A stretch of 64,000 nucleotides of DNA from Paramecium pentaurelia (lineage: Eukaryota; Ciliophora; Oligohymenophorea; Peniculida; Parameciidae). The notes beneath the pieces were generated by a model, which saw only the letters and a program-made list of their open reading frames with translations, had not been told where the DNA came from and did no database searches. Made by a program: the position numbers and the translations under genes. The stretch is taken from the NCBI GenBank assembly GCA_905183005.1, contig CAJJDO010000072.1:5394-69393 (forward strand), read 5' to 3'. Below, in pieces: positions 1-11,500 of the stretch (position 1 is the first letter of the stretch; the number at the start of each line of letters is the position of its first letter).

Positions 1-464
1 TCTATCCGTCTATGGGATGTCAAAACAGGATAATAAAAAGCCTAATTAGAGGGTCATGATGATTGTATTAACTCAGTCTGTTTCTCTCCTGATGGAAATA
101 CATTGGCTTCTGGTAGTTATGATAAGTCTATCCGTCTATGGGATGTGAAAAATGGAAAAGAAATTTCGTCTTCTGATAAAAAGTATAAAGATATTCTTGC
201 TTAATTCAAAGCACCACTATTTTCAAATAATCCTCTGGCAGGTATTTAATTAATTATTACATTTTAGAATCCAACAATATTATAATTCTAAGAATATCTT
301 AAAAACCATTATTTTTAGCATAAGGAGCTTTGATCTTGAAAGGAGAATTTATAAATTATGAAGGATACGATTTAAGATCATTATTCAAATCAAAAGGAAG
401 TTTCATTTTGGAAGATATAAAAAACTTCAACTAAAAGTAAAAAGAAGATTGCATTGTATAATGA
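1..464 (+). CDS. WD40-repeat protein, 3' end (5' truncated by window)
   Basis: The frame is open from base 1 and ends at TGA 462-464. A 26-nt intron (242-267, GTA...TAG) is needed to keep the frame. The 145 visible residues hold one complete WD40 repeat and the end of the previous one: SIRLWDVKTG, then the signature LEGHDDCINSVCFSPDG and a second SIRLWDVKNG. After the propeller comes a C-terminal stretch of about 70 residues with no recognised domain (KGEFINYEGYDLRSLF and so on). WD40 propellers are protein-interaction platforms. The repeat sequence is close to the consensus, as in the large repeat-rich WD40 families of Paramecium, and does not identify a specific orthologue. TAA/TAG are read as Gln throughout. 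Confidence 0.85.
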
Positions 465-840
465 AAATTATTGAATATTATTTGTTTTCAGGATTTTTTT
501 TAGTAATTCTAAATTAATTCAATCTTTTATTTTTTTTAGTTTGTGTAACACTTCATCTATATATATGGATTTTCATTACTGTTTTGACTATTTATTAAAT
601 TTGAGTATTTATTGAGGATATGAAATAGTGAAACATTTGCAATTTTATAAATTCATCTAACATATTATGATAGGGTTACTTAATTTATTTCTATTTTTAA
701 AAGGAATTGGTATTAATAGTTTTATATAGTAAAAGATAGATTTAATAACAAAATTCTAAAAGAAAAAAATGTGTCAAGAATTTAAACATTAAAGCAAATA
801 CTAGAATTAATTTAATCTAGAATAAAGTATAATAATAAGA
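465..840. other. AT-rich spacer, little coding signal
   Basis: About 375 bases downstream of the WD40 gene with long A/T runs. A short open stretch begins at an ATG near 769 and runs toward the duplicated segment at 841. It encodes a glutamine-rich peptide that soon meets TGA. I read it as the 5' end of a decayed gene rather than an intact one. Nothing else is recognisable. Confidence 0.5.
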
Positions 841-1908
841 GTGGATGATATTTCATATTGAAAGTAATGTACCTATCACCTTGGATTATTATAGTTCAAT
901 TGATGTTACATTATAAAAACTGGAAAAAAGTTATATTAATCATCAAAAAGTAGTATATTTTAGAAAAAATTAAGATTTACAGAGATAATTATAGCTTCTC
1001 TAATCGCAAACTAAAATTCTTAATTACTGATTAACTTAAGCTCAACTTAAATAGATCATATAATTAAAATTTATAAATTACTGAGATTATATACGCAGCC
1101 TTTTTAAGAGTTAGAACTAAATAATCATTTTTAATTTTCAAGAAATTAATTAGTGTCTAAACAGAAAATAATATCCTTTAAGACTTACAAAACTCATCAA
1201 CTGGTTAAATTTTACAATTAAATTAATAAATTATCCATAATTTATAATAACTAAAAAGCAAAACTATTATAAAAATGGAAGGAATAAATGAATAAAAGTA
1301 AACCATAAATATACGCAATATTAGATTAACCTCCTAAATGAATTGGGTGATAAATTTGAAGAACTAAATACATGAATAGTAGAAAAGAAGTGATATTAAT
1401 CATATTAGAAAATAATTATTCACTAATAGACAATTTGGTATTCTTAAATTTAAGAAATTAAAGTTTATTAAAATATTTAGATTTAACGTTATTAGCTTTT
1501 TTTTTTTGGTATTGACAATGCATAAATAAAATAAATTTGATTACTTTAGAAGAATGGAATGGGTTTATATTTGATAAACTTGGTGTAAAGTTTATAAATT
1601 GCTTTTTGGACAAACTTAGAATGGTATTCATTACTTCATGTAAAATGGTAGTTATAAAAGGAACTACTCTATTTGAACCTTATTATCTTTATTCTAATGA
1701 ATGATTGTTTTGTATTAACAATTTCTAAAGAATTTATTTATTACAATTCAATAATAATGATTCACCATCCATGAAAGAATTCACGATACAAACATCTATC
1801 TTAGAATAGTTCATAATTAAGATTCTCTTTTTCGCTTTGAAGGCTTTTCGATTTGTACTCCTGAGTTATTATTCAATATTTATTGATTGAATAAAGTTTT
1901 GACTAAAT
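841..1908. repeat. 1068-bp segment, copy 1 of a direct duplication across an N
   Basis: The segment starting GTGGATGATATTTCATATTG and ending TTTTGACTAAAT is repeated, identically as far as I compared, at 1910-2977. Only the single N at 1909 lies between the copies. Both copies have the same length. After copy 2 the sequence continues into unique DNA, and before copy 1 it is also unique. That is the geometry of two overlapping contig ends joined without merging, not of a diverged genomic tandem repeat. Confidence 0.95.
846..1704 (+). pseudogene. Possible decayed coiled-coil-type gene fragment (also present in the duplicate)
   Basis: With TGA as the only stop, several overlapping frames are open. 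One begins at an ATG at 843-845 and encodes a glutamine- and leucine-rich stretch (LQRQLQLLQSQTKILNY) before a TGA near 1028. The next frame continues with similar composition for more than 500 bases until a TGA near 1570, and a further piece stops at 1704. Joining them would need frame changes that no plausible intron supplies. This looks like a broken gene, but AT-rich DNA read with one stop codon gives long chance frames, so the call is weak. No family recognised. Confidence 0.25.
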
Positions 1909-1909
1909 N

Positions 1910-2977
1910 GTGGATGATATTTCATATTGAAAGTAATGTACCTATCACCTTGGATTATTATAGTTCAATTGATGTTACATTATAAAAACTGGAAAAAAGT
2001 TATATTAATCATCAAAAAGTAGTATATTTTAGAAAAAATTAAGATTTACAGAGATAATTATAGCTTCTCTAATCGCAAACTAAAATTCTTAATTACTGAT
2101 TAACTTAAGCTCAACTTAAATAGATCATATAATTAAAATTTATAAATTACTGAGATTATATACGCAGCCTTTTTAAGAGTTAGAACTAAATAATCATTTT
2201 TAATTTTCAAGAAATTAATTAGTGTCTAAACAGAAAATAATATCCTTTAAGACTTACAAAACTCATCAACTGGTTAAATTTTACAATTAAATTAATAAAT
2301 TATCCATAATTTATAATAACTAAAAAGCAAAACTATTATAAAAATGGAAGGAATAAATGAATAAAAGTAAACCATAAATATACGCAATATTAGATTAACC
2401 TCCTAAATGAATTGGGTGATAAATTTGAAGAACTAAATACATGAATAGTAGAAAAGAAGTGATATTAATCATATTAGAAAATAATTATTCACTAATAGAC
2501 AATTTGGTATTCTTAAATTTAAGAAATTAAAGTTTATTAAAATATTTAGATTTAACGTTATTAGCTTTTTTTTTTTGGTATTGACAATGCATAAATAAAA
2601 TAAATTTGATTACTTTAGAAGAATGGAATGGGTTTATATTTGATAAACTTGGTGTAAAGTTTATAAATTGCTTTTTGGACAAACTTAGAATGGTATTCAT
2701 TACTTCATGTAAAATGGTAGTTATAAAAGGAACTACTCTATTTGAACCTTATTATCTTTATTCTAATGAATGATTGTTTTGTATTAACAATTTCTAAAGA
2801 ATTTATTTATTACAATTCAATAATAATGATTCACCATCCATGAAAGAATTCACGATACAAACATCTATCTTAGAATAGTTCATAATTAAGATTCTCTTTT
2901 TCGCTTTGAAGGCTTTTCGATTTGTACTCCTGAGTTATTATTCAATATTTATTGATTGAATAAAGTTTTGACTAAAT
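1910..2977. repeat. 1068-bp segment, copy 2 of a direct duplication across an N
   Basis: Second copy of 841-1908, immediately after the N at 1909. I saw no substitution between the copies, including the long T run that is normally error-prone. Everything said about fragments inside copy 1 applies here, so any gene-like stretch should be counted once. Confidence 0.95.
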
Positions 2978-3800
2978 CTTTTTAAAAGTTTGTGCTTTTC
3001 TATAAACAATTGAAATTTATTTTTATTATTGAATTTCTACTCAATGATCTTTTTTTGTAAAACTTATATGCTTTTTTATTCTTTTTATTCTAAATCATTA
3101 AATTTTTAATTGACCCTCTTCATAAATTTAACAATTTATATTCTTTCTCTTTCTTATTAAATTTTTTTGAAATAATTTAAACAATTTAACAGTTTAGCTC
3201 AAATAATCCAGAAATAGTATAAATATTTAGAGTATTAAATTTAACAATATTTCTAAAAATTTATTTAAACTTGAAACTTGAGTTATAAAATCTGTCAAAT
3301 TTGCTTTGCTATCTTGAAGTGTTAATGCTATTTAATGGTCCAATAATAGTTATATTTTATTAGACTTCAACATTTTATAGATTATTAATTATATAACTCT
3401 TTAATTAATATTAATTATATATAAAAGAACTACAAAAAAAGATCAGTTTAACAAAAAAATAAATATACCTTTAGTAAGTGAATAGCGTTTTTAAGCAAAA
3501 GCATATTGTTTTTATAAAATTTAATAAATATTGGATTAGTTTCAAATTCTATTAAAAATAAAAAAGCCTTGAAGATAATAATCACAATCAATCTTAATGT
3601 GTGTATAAAAATTAAGAATAATTACTTATTTTTAATGCCTTCAGTAAAATTTGTAATATATAAAGATTGGATAATTTTTCAAAAAATTAGTATTAATAAA
3701 ATGAACTCAAAAATTAAGTATTGTAAACAGGTAAATTTGGTAGCTCCAGAGAGAAAATGACTTATAAAATCTTGTATACTTTCAATGATTATAATGAATT
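2978..3800. other. AT-rich intergenic DNA, nothing recognised
   Basis: T-runs and A-runs dominate. The only standard-code ORF (3569-3760, plus) is low in complexity, with no intron signals or family resemblance, and I do not accept it as a gene. Confidence 0.5.
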
Positions 3801-4019
3801 TTTTTAACATACATGGACAAGGAGAGTAATTGATCAAACAATGTTTGATCTTGATCTTGATTAAAAGAGTTTTTTATTATTGATTAGGCTTCGACATATC
3901 CTTAAACGCTGTAAAAAATGAAACTAATACTAAGAAGAATCAACTCAGAATGTTTAACAGAAAGCATCAATATTTTAAATATAAAGAAAATATGATGAGA
4001 TTATGATTTATTATTCAAT

Positions 4020-4338
4020 AAAAGAAGTTAATTTAGTATTTTGGATGAGATAAACTTTGTTATGGAGCGTTAAAATTTTGATAAACACAATAAGAATGAT
4101 TAATGAGGTAGGTTTGTTAAATGAAAGTATTCTTGATGAAATCACTTAGGATGGATTTTTAGCAAATTAATTATGTCTTAGAATATATAATAGTCCAAAT
4201 CATAAAAGCAGAAAAGTAATTGGGATTTTAGAGAGTATATGGCATGATTTTCTGCTCCATTATCATCCATTAAACCCAACTGAAAGGTAACCCTCATAAT
4301 TAAATAGAAAAGGAAAATATCGAAAGTGATTTTATGAT
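4020..4338 (+). pseudogene. Possible gene fragment, unknown family
   Basis: A frame open from about 4000 to a TGA near 4328 encodes a peptide of mixed, protein-like composition including EVGLLNESILDEITQDGF and IWHDFLLHYHPLNPTER. Upstream pieces in other frames (3890-4020) also look protein-like but are separated by TGA codons. No start with intact context and no recognised domain. The LNP.E string faintly recalls the third catalytic block of Tc1/mariner-type transposases, but the acidic residues around it are not in a convincing arrangement, so I do not claim that family. Confidence 0.2.
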
Positions 4339-4339
4339 T

Positions 4340-5500
4340 TATTGTAATCATTGTTTGATACAGAGATTAGAGTTTATAAAAATATCAAAAAAATAACATA
4401 TCTCTTTTATTGGCTGTTGTTGGATTGGTTTCACTAATAATTAATAAATGAATAGGATTAATTGGAGATATTTTTCAAAATATATAAAAACACTTTCGAA
4501 ACAAAAGATATTTATAATCAGAGTTCAAATTTTTTTAATTTATATTTTTGATTTATTTTAAATTAATTAAACCTTAACAAATTTTATATAATAAGAATTT
4601 ATAAATTTGAAAGCCTTCTAAATGAGTATTAAAAATTATCTTTTGAGTTTGGAAGATCATAAAAAAATGAATCCTTTGGATAATTTTCAATTTTATTGGA
4701 AATTTTCCTTTAAATGTATAAAAACTAGTTTAGAATCTGAGGTTTAATTTTTTAAATTGTTTTGAAGATAAATTTTGAATTTCTTATTCATTACTTTTAC
4801 TTCAATATAAGGAAGGATTTCAATCCTTTTTTTGAATTATTTTTCTAAAACTATTCTTGATTATTATTATCAAATGTAAGTTTCTTTATATCTTTTTTTA
4901 TAGTTACCTACATAAATAATACGTATAGGTTTAAAATTGAGTCTTCCAAAATCGAAATATATGAATGAGCTTGAGAATATGAATAATGAAATGTGGTTAA
5001 TTTGAATTGCATTAATATAACAGCTAATTAGCACAATTAAAATAAACTCAGAATACTGTAAATATAAGTAATAATTTTATTCCTTCTTTTTAATTGATTA
5101 GTAAATTTCATAGATAGCTTTTCCTTTTTTATAATAAGTAATACTTTAGGTTTGTTTGAAAACCAATTTCATTAGAAATTAAGAAACTTAGAGAATTAAA
5201 CTAGAAAGGGTTTTTTTTACTGAAAAATAATATTCTATATATTAAACTAAAAAAAAATTATAATTAATTCCACCATTTATTAGCTAAGTCAAAAATATTT
5301 AAATAAAAAACAGACCATTATTAATGTATGTAATAAGTTTTTAACAATAATTAAATAAAGCAGGATTATAGTTTTCTTAATTATTAATAAATCACTGCTT
5401 TTACAATGAAAATGATAGAGGAATGAATATTCATATAAAAGAATAATTTCTTTATAGCTTAAGAAAAGTTCAATATAATCTTATCACTTTTATAAGAAGA
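4340..5500. other. AT-rich intergenic DNA downstream of the giant anoctamin gene
   Basis: About 1.1 kb lying beyond the 3' end of the minus-strand gene that stops at 5501. Homopolymer-rich, with no frame that combines length, protein-like composition and intron signals. Nothing recognised. Confidence 0.5.
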
Positions 5501-8500
5501 TCATTAATCTTCCTCCATCATTACTTTCCTTATAATATCAATACATTTGTGTTCTGTTTCAAATGCATTAAAAATTGCTAGTGCCTTAGTTATATAGATT
5601 AAATTACATCTAAATATTGTGTAACTCCACTAAATGATTTAATTGAACTAGATTCAATGAGTTCGTCTAAAACATCTTTTGCATCTTATGATTTGAATTT
5701 TTTTTCAATACTTTATTTTTGATGTTTACCAATTTATGAGTAAATATAGTTTGCTAAATAAGCTGCGATATTTTTTAATAAGTTGGAATGATAGTAGTCA
5801 AAAGCTTTTAAAAGTTATTTTTCCTTAGAAATCAACCCTTTAACTATTATAGTGATTTCAAATTTATCAAACTCTCTTAAACAAAGAATTTCTTTGACAC
5901 ATATTTAATACTGAGAATAGAGCCATCTATCAAAACTTCCTTAGAAAAAAAAAAATAATCCTTTCAAAGGATGTTTATTAGTTTCAAACCAGCCCTTCAA
6001 CCCTGTTTCTGCTAACTCAAGCATAATTTATGCTTTTAAAATTTGGCTTAATCTTTGGTATGATTCGCATTATATTAAATACATCATAGAAACATAAGGA
6101 TGTAAGATGCTGATATTTAATTTGAAAACTTTAGAATACCCATCTATTGCGTTTTATGCACAGAAAAGAGTCCAAGTAATAATTAACTTTTAACTAATCC
6201 CATTTTTTACTCCTTAAAATATGCTTAATTAAAAGTCCAGGACCTTTAATTTATGATCAATTACTGTTATATCTGATAATAGATTCATTTTTAATGAAAA
6301 GTATACTTTTTATTTTGTTTCTTCATTTTTTATTTTTTATTTTATTTTTTCTATTTAATTTGACTGATCTGTTAGTAATGTTTAAAGTTAAGAGTTTTGG
6401 TTATTCTAAAAAAAGTTAAAATACATAGCATAAATCATATGTAAGTAATTTATATGATTTTTGTTTTCTAATTATAATTGCAAAGAGAAAAGAAAATTAA
6501 TGTTTGGCAGATTCTATTCAATATTTATTATTATTCTTAAATGATTAAGAATCGCCTCATTAATTAGATCTCTATTAAATAAATGAATGTAATCTTAGTC
6601 CATTTTTTCATCTTAGAGAAAATCGTAATCCTTTATTTTCAATTCATCTAGTTAAGAATTAGTCTAGTATTCTGAAACCTAAGATCAAAAATATATATCT
6701 ACCAGTTAATCGTTAAATAAAGAAATTATTGTTTTTTCTTATTTCATGTATGTACTTATATACTGAAGTATTATCTCTGAATATTTTAGAGCATTTTCGT
6801 AATCAATTAAATTCATATAGTATTTACATTAAAAATGAGCTAAGAGAGCGTGCATTAAAGTACCTTAAGCATAATCATTTAATCTAAAGCTTAAAAAATG
6901 AATAAACCTTATACCTATATTATTATTTTGGTTCTGAATATCCGATTATTGAGTTTACTGCATCCAATAATGATTCAAACAAATGCATTATGCGAATCAA
7001 TTAAGGTTAATTTTTCAATTACAAAATGCTTTCTTATATTATTTCTTAGATTAAAAAATAATCTTAATGCATCATAAGGTTGAATAATAAATATTATGAA
7101 TTAAATTTTACATCTTCAAAATACAAAAAGTTATTTGTGTACTCAAATAGATATTTAGATGGAACAGGTAGAAAATTATTATTATTTTTGAAAATGCCAT
7201 CCACAATCATCAAATCTTTTTCAAATCCTTCATGAATTTTATGAAAAATAAATGCCTAAGATTATAACAATCTTTGTATCAACTAGTACATTAAATCAAC
7301 GACATCATCTTATTAACACTATATAAATGAATGAAGCAATCCAAGTACTAAAATTGAAGAGAAAAAATCTTCATTTAGATTTTCCTAAATTTATTGATAT
7401 GAATTTCTAAGTCTTTAAGAAAATTTAACATTACAATTTAAAAACTAACAAAACAGCTAATATTATTGAAGTTTACTTATTGAAGCATCAAAAACTAATT
7501 GATCTACACATTCATTATTAATTTAAGCAAATTTTAAAGATTAGCAATAAAATTTTGGATTTGGTTGAAATTATTTCATTCCAATCCTAGCCTTATCAAT
7601 TAATAATGTGTTTTGAGGAGAAAAATTTTCAAGGTGCTTTGGAGAAAATGAGAAACAAATTGAAAGATAATAAAATACTTAGAGCTCTTCTAAACCCTGG
7701 TGATAAAACCAGTTTTCCTCTTTTATTCTAAGGCTCTTGTGAAATTCTTTCAGTAATTCAATTTAAGTTTACTTTTAAGTATGTCTTAAATGATAGTCAG
7801 AATTATATTTTGGTAATGTATGAGTAACAGGCTAAACGTTATCAAGATGAAACATTTGCTAAATAAGTCTTATCTAGTACATACAAAAATATGTATCAAC
7901 ATTTTTATAATTATGGTTGTCAATTTAATTTTAAATAATTAATCTATTTTCTAATGTAATTTTTAAGTTGGAAAACATCATGATTTAAAACTTCAAGAAG
8001 TCATCATCATCAGATTAAATTAATTTTAGCTGTTTTTTTCTACCAATGTCGTTCCATCTTAATTACATAATTACTAGATATTTACCAATGTCGCATTTCA
8101 ATTCTTATTTTTGGTTTTGTTTAGAGATTTTCTCTTAATTTAATAGTTTTAATTGATTTAAATAATACTCATAAATTGATTCATGAGCACCTTCTACCTC
8201 TTAAAATTCTTTATAATTATCTTTAAAACGCTCATTTTTACTATCATATAAATTTATCATCTATAAGTACTAAAAATAGATTAACTAGGTCAGATATAAT
8301 TTATCTCCTTATGTCAAAGCATCTATTTTTGTATCCAAATTTTCACTTATAAAATGATCATCATCGGTAGGGGATGATTATTCAAGATTAATTAATCCAG
8401 GACTGTGATCTAGAGGATTATCTAAAAATTTCGGAGCTGGGTCGCGAGATATAAGTAGTTCTTAATTTTATATAATATCTGAGTAATAAATGCCAGCAAG

Positions 8501-11500
8501 AAGAAAGTTCTTGTTAAAATATTAATAAATAGCCTTTATAGCTAAAAATTAATTTAGATATCTTTGCAATTACGTTTGATATTATATTAATATTAAGATG
8601 TAATCTTAATTTTTTCTCAACGTATTTATTAAATTTAATCTTTCAAATGAACTTATCGATGATTATCCTTATTTTTTTTCTTTTATTCTTCTTTTTAAAA
8701 TTATGTGCTATTCAATTTCAGATAGATTTTCAAGCTTTATATTTAAACTTAATTATCGAAACATGACTCTTAATTGTGCACTACTTTTTTTTAATCCTTC
8801 AATTAACTTTGAAATTTCAGGTTCAAATTCTTTTTTTAGAGCAAATAAGGATGAAACTTTAAAATAGTAGATTAACAAAATGTCTAGTATTCTTTTAATT
8901 TCATTTGATTTCAAGATGTAACTGTTTAAATTTTTTGAAAATTAGTTTATAAAATGTATTAACAAATCTGATGATATATTGTAATAATTTATTTTTAAAT
9001 AATTTTCAACTTCATGAATTAAAACTAATACTTTATTAAACTATTTCATTCTTAGATGAAAATTAATTTAATGTTTCATATTTTCCATATATAATGAATA
9101 AGAATTTTCTTTTTAATTTGGAGCCAATTAAAAATCAATTTCTATAAATTGTTTTTAAATAGTCATTTATTCATAAATTTGTTAAGGATCTTTTTCATTT
9201 TCTAGTACGTCCAAAAGAAAATGACGTAGTGGGTGTTCTATCTATTTAATTGCCTCTGCCAAATTTTCAATAGGTTTTAGAAGAATCATCTCTGTAATCA
9301 TTTAAACTAATTATACAACTTAATTGTTTTTTTCCTATATTGAATTCAAGACCATATATTAGTTTTTAGTTAAAATGTAATTATAAATTGAAATATTTTA
9401 TACTTAGTTCTTCATCATTAAAGTTATATTTGCAAAAAAGAATTATTGAAGTTCCTCATAGGAATATTATAATGAGTATTTCTTTCTAAATTGTAAAACT
9501 TAAAAAAGGCTTTTACAATCTTTAGCCTAATATAATGAAACACAATATCCTTTGATGAAAAAGTCATCTATTTAATCTAGAATATTAAGCAATTTAATAT
9601 AGTTCTTGCTCTCGGCCAAAAATACTCCTAATTTATCATCATGAAATTTTTAAAATGCTAATCTTTAACCATGCCTAACTTAAAAAAACTACATCAAATA
9701 TTCTTCCTCTTCAATTTAGACAATCCATAGAATATCATGAAGATGTTTCTTTAATTTAATGTTTGGAATTTAGTTCCATTCATCTATGCAGTATTATAAA
9801 ATATATTCTTCTAATTTCATTGAATACTATTCAAATATATATGTATCTTTTGATTTATCAATAACATTTTTGTAAATTTCAGATTTTAAAGGCTGCAGGT
9901 AATAATATTTTTACTTTATTGTGCAATTAATAGATGGGAATGCAAATGTTCGTTTTTACCTAGTCAAATATAAAAATACATTATTACTCATATTCCAACA
10001 TTACAAACAATTCTATGAATGAATTTAAAGTGTATTAATTAATTGACGAGTAGTGGACTAATGAGGTAAATCTTCTATGAATGTCTGATTCAAATTTAAC
10101 TTATTCTAATTTTTTCATAGCTTCATAATATTCTAGAGCAAATTTTATTGAAGGTTTTTTTATAATTTATTTCCTAAATCCTCTAAAAAATAAACCTTTG
10201 TATCTAAAGATCTGAACCTTTCTACAATTCAACCAAGATTTTTTTTCAACGTAATTACGATATTTTATGAGAATTTCTTGATATTCTTTTTCTTCCTCTA
10301 AACTTAATGATTTACCAAACTATTTTAATTGTCTTCTAAATTTCAAAGTTGCTTTATTCTTATAAAATTCAAGTTAATTGTTAAAGCTTTAGCTTAATAT
10401 TTTAAATCTTTTATAATCTAAATTTTGAAAAATTTTCTATTTTCTTTGAATGTAAGATTAGCAAATAAAAAACCTGTAGTCGCTCCATATCAACTTGTAT
10501 GAAGACAATAAGATCAAACGAAAAAAAAATCTCCAAATTCTGGTTCTATCTCTTTTTAATTGCTTTTCAGTTATACCACTATGCTATATTTAAAATGCAT
10601 AATTTGTTGTTCTTTTTGAGAAATAGTTAAAAAAAAATCCATAATCCAATTAATCCACTTAATTAATTTTCTTAACTAGTTCTTCAATCTTAAACTGTTA
10701 TTTTTTTTATAATTGTGTTTCTGGTCTGTTAGAATTCTCTTTACAACAGGAGAAAATTGTTCGGCTCATCTATTCAGAAACCTCTGTTTACATTTTTCTT
10801 TAAGTATTTTAAGGAGTATAAAGTTGATGTTGTGTTTCATTTGTTTACGTTAATTCAGTTAATTTTTATTAAAATTCATCTTCTTCTTTTATAATCTTTT
10901 TTGAAATTGCCTTGCTATTTTATAAATAATAATCTGTAATTTCATTATCTGAGCTGATAGTTTCAAAATTATCAGAACTTTATGTTCCGATGGAACCGAA
11001 TATTTTGTATAACGGACAATGTTATAATTAATTTTTATTGTTTTTTTCTATTGTTCTGCTCAAACTACTTGCAATTTATACATTATTTTTATAGATGTAA
11101 TGGCCTCTTCGAATAATTTATTCTAAAATTGTTGGAGTTCCACCAAATAGCGACATGGTTATGTATTTCACTAAAAAATTATAAAATAGTAAAGGTAAAA
11201 ATAGCAATATTACTTTATCCTACAATTTACCATGATAGTAAATACAAATTAAACCTGAGTTGCATAAAAGCGTAACAAAGTTTATTAATTAATTAACTTC
11301 ATTCCAAATTCCAAGTGAACTATCTCCTTTAGGCCATGGTCTCTGAATTTGATATAACAACCTATACTTTTGAATCTGAAATTAAATTATAATCCAAAAC
11401 CAAAATAATGTTATGCTAAATGGAAACAAACATCCAAACAAATTAATAAGTGTCAGCTACAAAAAGAATTCCATATATTCATCTATGATTCCATATTTTT

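Noticed and set aside
841..2977. Biological tandem duplication
   Set aside because: Perfect identity, a single N between copies and the same pattern at a second N make an assembly overlap far more likely.
4020..4338. Tc1/mariner transposase remnant
   Set aside because: Only a short LNP.E string is suggestive; no DDE pattern, terminal inverted repeats or flanking TA duplications were identified.
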